DNA of 64,000 nucleotides, from the NCBI RefSeq assembly GCF_018332655.1, contig NZ_BOQL01000034.1, positions 34,966 through 98,965 of the forward strand, read 5' to 3'. Of this stretch, positions 60,227-64,000 are shown piece by piece. This DNA comes from Actinoplanes auranticolor. Its GTDB lineage: Bacteria; Actinomycetota; Actinomycetes; Mycobacteriales; Micromonosporaceae. A program made the translations under genes and the position numbers. Position 1 is the first letter of the stretch. Each line of letters begins with the position of its first letter. The notes beneath the pieces are model-generated. The model was given only the letters and a program-made list of their open reading frames with translations, had not been told where the DNA came from and did no database searches.

Positions 60227-60643
60227 GCAGGCGCAGACGATCAGCGCCGCACCGAAGTGCGAGGCCGCGCTGACCATGGCACCCGGGTGCCGGTCCGGGG
60301 TGCAGATGACCTCGCCCAGCTTGCCGGGGGTCATCCAGTCCAGCACCAGGAACGCCATGGCCATCACGGCGATGCCCAGCAGGCCGAAGATCACCGTGGA
60401 CGCGAGGCCCCGGCCGAACTCGTCGTAGCTGGTGAAGATCGCCGTGAAGACGATCAGGGCGATGCCGAGCTGATTCGCCGAGAGCAGCAGGGCGGCGTTC
60501 GGGTTGCGGTCCACCCAGATCAGGTCGCGCAGCTTGCCCGGGGTCAGCAGGTCGACCAGCAGAAAGCCGACAGCCATCAGCCCGATACCGACCAGGCCGA
60601 ACACAATGCTGCGCCCAGCACCCTCAAGCAGATCTTCCAGCAC
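60218..60643 (-). CDS. DUF350 family membrane protein
   Basis: A 141-residue protein with four membrane helices in two similar halves (FGLVGIGLMAVGFLLVDLLT; FGLLGIAVMAMAFLVLDWMT). The halves repeat the LTPGKL/MTPGKL motif, the internal duplication typical of DUF350. The GTG follows GGGAG by 5 nt. In other bacteria DUF350 proteins are linked to polyamine or glutathionylspermidine-type genes; here GlnA2 is immediately upstream, but the role is unknown. Confidence 0.85.
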   Translation of the reverse strand: MLEDLLEGAGRSIVFGLVGIGLMAVGFLLVDLLTPGKLRDLIWVDRNPNAALLLSANQLGIALIVFTAIFTSYDEFGRGLASTVIFGLLGIAVMAMAFLVLDWMTPGKLGEVICTPDRHPGAMVSAASHFGAALIVCACIA

Positions 60644-60726
60644 GGCTTCTCCCTCGTCACGACGTCAGAGGGCACCGTATCGGACCAGCGCACCCCGGTG
60701 ATCCACCGCCGGGCCGATTGTGGATA

Positions 60727-62079
60727 TCAGAGGGCCCCGAGATACCGCTGACGCTCGTACGGCGTCACCTCACGACGGTACTGCTCCCACTCCTGACGCT
60801 TGTTGCGCAGGAAGAAGTCGAAGACGTGCTCGCCCAGCACCTCGGGGATCAGCTCCGACTTGGCCATCACGTCGATCGCCTCGGCCAGGTTCTCCGGCAG
60901 GGCGTCGTAGCCGGCCGCCTTGCGCTCGGCCGGCGACATCGACCAGACGTCGTCCTCCGCGCCCGGCGGCAGCTCGTAGCCCTCCTCGATGCCCTTGAGC
61001 CCGGCCCCGAGCATGACCGCGAAGGCCAGGTACGGGTTGGTCGCCGAGTCCAGCGAGCGGACCTCGACCCGGGCCGAGTTCGGCTTGCCGAAGGCGGGCA
61101 CCCGCACCAGCGCCGAACGGTTCAGCGCGCCCCAGCTCACGAACGCCGGCGACTCGGTGATCCGGTCGGGCAGCTGCATGGGGAACAGCCGCTTGTAGGA
61201 GTTGACCCACTGGTTGGTGACCGCGGTGTACTCGCGGGCGTGCACGAGCAGGCCGGCGATGAACGCGCGGGCCGTCTTCGACAGCTTCAGCGGGTCGTCA
61301 CCGTCGTGGAAGGCGTTGCGCTCGCCCTCGAACAGCGACAGGTGGGTGTGCATGCCGCTGCCGGGCTGGTCCGTGTACGGCTTCGGCATGAACGTCGCGC
61401 GGACCCCCTGGGAGAGCGCGACCTCCTTGACGACGTGCCGGAACGTCATGATGTTGTCGGCGGTGGTCAGCGCGTCCGCGTACCGCAGGTCGATCTCCTG
61501 CTGGCCGGGGGCGACCTCGTGGTGGCTGAACTCGACGGAGATGCCGATCCGCTCCAGCGCGAGCACGGCCTGACGCCGGAAGTCGCGGGCGACCGAGTGC
61601 GTGGTGTGGTCGAAGTAGCCACCGCCGTCCACCGGGACCGGCACCGAGCCGTCCAGCGGGCCGTCCTGCACGAGGAAGAACTCGACCTCGGGGTGGGTGT
61701 AGAAGGTGAAGCCCTTCTCGGCCGCCTTGGCCAGCATCCGGCGCAGCACGTGCCGCGGGTCGGCCCAGGCGGCGCTGCCGTCGGGCAGCAGGATGTCGCA
61801 GAACATCCGGGCGCTCTCGCCGCTGGCGCCACCCTCGAACGGGAAGACCTGGAACGTGGTCGGGTCGGGCATGGCGACCATGTCGGACTCGGAGACCCGG
61901 GCGAAGCCCTCGATGGCCGAGCCGTCGATGCCGATGCCCTCCTCGAAGGCGGACTCCAGCTCCGCGGGCGCCACCGACACGCTCTTCAGCGTGCCGAGCA
62001 CGTCGGTGAACCAAAGCCGGACAAAACGGATGTCGCGCTCTTCGAGCGTACGAAGCACGAACTCCTGCTGTCGGTCCAC
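60727..62079 (-). CDS. glnA2: Glutamine synthetase-like protein GlnA2
   Basis: A 450-residue GSI-like enzyme closely matching mycobacterial GlnA2 (Rv2222c) from its start (VDRQQEFVLRTLEERDIRFV) to its end (GEHVFDFFLRNKRQEW). The GTG at 62079 follows GAGGGG by 5 nt. The adenylylation Tyr of GlnA1 is replaced (PPGAEDDVWSMSPAERK), so GlnE should not modify it. Streptomyces GlnA2 has been described as a gamma-glutamylpolyamine synthetase, so this protein may serve polyamine use rather than bulk glutamine synthesis. Confidence 0.93.
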   Translation of the reverse strand: MDRQQEFVLRTLEERDIRFVRLWFTDVLGTLKSVSVAPAELESAFEEGIGIDGSAIEGFARVSESDMVAMPDPTTFQVFPFEGGASGESARMFCDILLPDGSAAWADPRHVLRRMLAKAAEKGFTFYTHPEVEFFLVQDGPLDGSVPVPVDGGGYFDHTTHSVARDFRRQAVLALERIGISVEFSHHEVAPGQQEIDLRYADALTTADNIMTFRHVVKEVALSQGVRATFMPKPYTDQPGSGMHTHLSLFEGERNAFHDGDDPLKLSKTARAFIAGLLVHAREYTAVTNQWVNSYKRLFPMQLPDRITESPAFVSWGALNRSALVRVPAFGKPNSARVEVRSLDSATNPYLAFAVMLGAGLKGIEEGYELPPGAEDDVWSMSPAERKAAGYDALPENLAEAIDVMAKSELIPEVLGEHVFDFFLRNKRQEWEQYRREVTPYERQRYLGAL

Positions 62080-62213
62080 GTCAACCCCTCGTACTTGCCG
62101 GCGCCCAGTCTCTCCCGGTCCCGTTACGCCGAGATTACGCTGACCATGGCTCACAGCCTGCCCCGGGTGAGGCCCGCTACGTGCGTAGCCGGCGCTGGGG
62201 AAGAATACCGGTC

Positions 62214-64000
62214 ATGCCTTCGTTGCGCGTCGCTCTCGCCCAGGTGAACTCCACCGTCGGGGACATCCCCGGCAACGCCGCGGCCGTCCGGCACTGGTCC
62301 CGGGTGGCCGCCGGCGCCGGGGCGCAGCTGGTGGCCTTTCCCGAGATGATGCTCACCGGCTATCCCATCGAGGACCTGGTCTTCCGGGACTCGTTCGTGC
62401 GGGCGTCGCGGGCTGCGCTGCGTACCCTCGCCACCGACCTGGCCGCCGACGGCCTGGGCGACGTCGCCGTGGTCGTGGGTTACGTCGACGCCGACGGCCC
62501 CGCGCCGACCAGCGCCGACGCCGTGCCCGGCAGCGGCCGGCGCGACGCGTCCGCGCTGCTGTTCGGCGGCGGGATCGCCGCGACGTACTTCAAGCACCAC
62601 CTGCCCAACTACGGCGTCTTCGACGAGGACCGCTACTTCGAGCCGGGCGACTCGCTGACGGTCGTGCGCCTCGGCGGCGTCGACGTCGGGCTCACCGTCT
62701 GCGAGGACCTGTGGCAGGCCGGCGGGCCGTTCACCGCCGCCCGGCGGGCCGGGGTCGGGCTGGTCGTGAACATCAACGCCTCGCCGTACGAGCTGAACAA
62801 GGACGACATCCGGCTGCCGCTGGTCAAGCGCCGGGCGGCCGAGGCGGGCGCGACGATCGCGTACGTGAACATGGTCGGCGGCCAGGACGAGCTGGTCTTC
62901 GACGGCGACTCGATGATGGTCACCGCCGCCGGCGAACTGCTCACCCGGGCCGGGCAGTTCACCACCGAGCTGCTGGTCCACGACCTGGAGCTGCCGGAGG
63001 CGGACGCGGTCGAGAACGAGCCCGGACCGGCCCCCGCCGCCGAGGCGCCCCGCGTCGAGGAACGCACGGACGACGCCATGGGCATCACCCGCGTCACCGT
63101 CGCCGCACCGCTGCGCCCGCTCACCGACGGCCCGGCGGTCGGCGGCATCGCCGAGCGGGTCAACGACGAGGCGGAGATCTGGTCGGCGCTGACCCTGGGC
63201 CTGCGCGACTACGTGGAGAAGAACGGCTTCAGCTCGGTCGTACTGGGCCTGTCCGGCGGCATCGACTCGGCGGTGGTCGCCGCGATCGCCGTCGACGCCC
63301 TCGGCCCGCAGCGAGTGGTGGGCATCTCGATGCCCAGCGGCTACTCCTCCGCCCACTCCCGCGACGACGCCGCCGACCTGGCCAAGCGCACCGGCCTGGA
63401 CTACCGCAGCGAGCCGATCCAGCCGATGGTCGACGCCTTCCTGGCCAACATGTCGCTCTCCGGTCTGGCGGTGGAGAACCTGCAGGCACGGGTCCGCGGC
63501 GTCATCCTGATGGCGCTGTCGAACCAGGAGGGTCACCTGGTGCTGACGACCGGCAACAAGAGCGAGCTGGCGGTCGGCTACTCGACGCTCTACGGCGACT
63601 CGGTCGGCGGCTTCAACCCGCTCAAGGACGTACCGAAGACGATGGTGTGGAAGCTGGCCCGCTGGCGCAACACCCGGGCCGGCTCGCCCATCCCCGAGAA
63701 CTCGATCGCCAAGCCGCCCAGCGCGGAGCTGCGCCCGGGCCAGGTGGACAGCGACTCGCTGCCCGACTACGACCTGCTGGACGCCATCCTGGCCGGCTAC
63801 ATCGACGGCGACCAGGGCCGCGACGACCTGATCGCGGCGGGCCACGACGCCGCCCTGGTGGACCGGGTGCTGCGCATGGTCGACCTGGCCGAGTACAAGC
63901 GCCGGCAGTCCGCGCCGGGCACCAAGATCTCCATCAAGGCCTTCGGCCGCGACCGCCGCCTGCCGATCACCAACCGCTTCCGCGAAGGCTTGCCGGAGCG
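62214..64000 (+). CDS. nadE: Glutamine-dependent NAD+ synthase (3' partial)
   Basis: The first ~595 codons of a two-domain NadE; the frame is still open at the window end. The N-terminal nitrilase-type glutaminase (about 1-270) has Glu in FPEMMLTGYP, Lys in YFKHHLPNYGVFDE and Cys in LTVCEDLWQ. The synthetase domain has the PP-loop LGLSGGIDSAVVAA (about 345) and TTGNKSELAVGYSTLYGD. It converts nicotinate adenine dinucleotide to NAD+ using ammonia from glutamine. It is divergent from glnA2 with about 134 bp between starts. Confidence 0.95.
   Translation, partial: MPSLRVALAQVNSTVGDIPGNAAAVRHWSRVAAGAGAQLVAFPEMMLTGYPIEDLVFRDSFVRASRAALRTLATDLAADGLGDVAVVVGYVDADGPAPTSADAVPGSGRRDASALLFGGGIAATYFKHHLPNYGVFDEDRYFEPGDSLTVVRLGGVDVGLTVCEDLWQAGGPFTAARRAGVGLVVNINASPYELNKDDIRLPLVKRRAAEAGATIAYVNMVGGQDELVFDGDSMMVTAAGELLTRAGQFTTELLVHDLELPEADAVENEPGPAPAAEAPRVEERTDDAMGITRVTVAAPLRPLTDGPAVGGIAERVNDEAEIWSALTLGLRDYVEKNGFSSVVLGLSGGIDSAVVAAIAVDALGPQRVVGISMPSGYSSAHSRDDAADLAKRTGLDYRSEPIQPMVDAFLANMSLSGLAVENLQARVRGVILMALSNQEGHLVLTTGNKSELAVGYSTLYGDSVGGFNPLKDVPKTMVWKLARWRNTRAGSPIPENSIAKPPSAELRPGQVDSDSLPDYDLLDAILAGYIDGDQGRDDLIAAGHDAALVDRVLRMVDLAEYKRRQSAPGTKISIKAFGRDRRLPITNRFREGLPE

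Noticed and set aside
62080..62213. A second GlnR site upstream of glnA2 (GTAAT-n6-GTAAC).
   Set aside because: Only two boxes are present and the second does not fit GaAAc, so the match is no better than chance.

Overview
The window is very GC-rich, with GTG starts, tightly overlapping operons and many leaderless start codons preceded by TANNNT boxes. It is a chromosomal segment of a filamentous actinobacterium, most likely of the Micromonosporaceae (Actinoplanes or a close relative). The genus is inferred from protein style and gene order; there is no rRNA here to confirm it. No tRNA, rRNA, CRISPR array or intact mobile element was seen.

Much of the window follows a gene order known from Mycobacterium tuberculosis (Rv2206 to Rv2222c): DUF3043 protein, cobT/cobS, gcvT, pepA, sucB, TIGR01777 oxidoreductase, lipB, lipA, DUF4191, RDD protein, glnA1, glnE, glnA2. 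Lineage-specific blocks are inserted into it. Layout: 0-2.1 kb DUF3043 end, AzlCD exporter and its divergent cupin regulator; 2.1-4.7 kb three-gene ABC-2 exporter; 4.9-10.7 kb a 1,925-residue disordered/TPR/WG-repeat protein; 10.7-15.6 kb aldo/keto reductase, M50 protease, CobU-CobT-like fusion and CobS; 15.6-28.6 kb central metabolism (GcvT, PepA, Lpd, SucB, LipB, LipA) with an archaeal-type aspartyl-tRNA synthetase controlled by an Asp-specific T-box; 28.7-36.3 kb regulators (SigE-type sigma pair, an ECF42 sigma factor fused to a decayed integrase, DGPF protein, DUF998, LuxR-type ATPase); 36.4-39.7 kb DUF4191 and small hypotheticals; 39.7-41.8 kb a decayed integrated element; 41.8-47.7 kb glnA1 with a GlnR operator, RDD and pentapeptide proteins, AfsR-type regulator; 47.7-55.6 kb phytase-like exoprotein and a membrane glycosyltransferase operon; 55.6-64 kb glnE, amidotransferase, GNAT, DUF350, glnA2 and nadE (cut by the window end).

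Two functional themes stand out. Lipoate: LipB and LipA make the cofactor carried by the two lipoyl domains of SucB and reoxidised by Lpd. Nitrogen: GlnA1 keeps the adenylylation tyrosine, GlnE is the adenylyltransferase, a four-box GlnR site precedes glnA1, and GlnA2 lacks the tyrosine.

The most unusual items are the ECF42 sigma factor carrying a catalytically dead tyrosine-recombinase tail, with a 28-bp palindrome upstream of its operon; the aspartate T-box with a readable translational switch, upstream of an AspRS that has an insertion in its substrate loop; and the giant WG-repeat protein.
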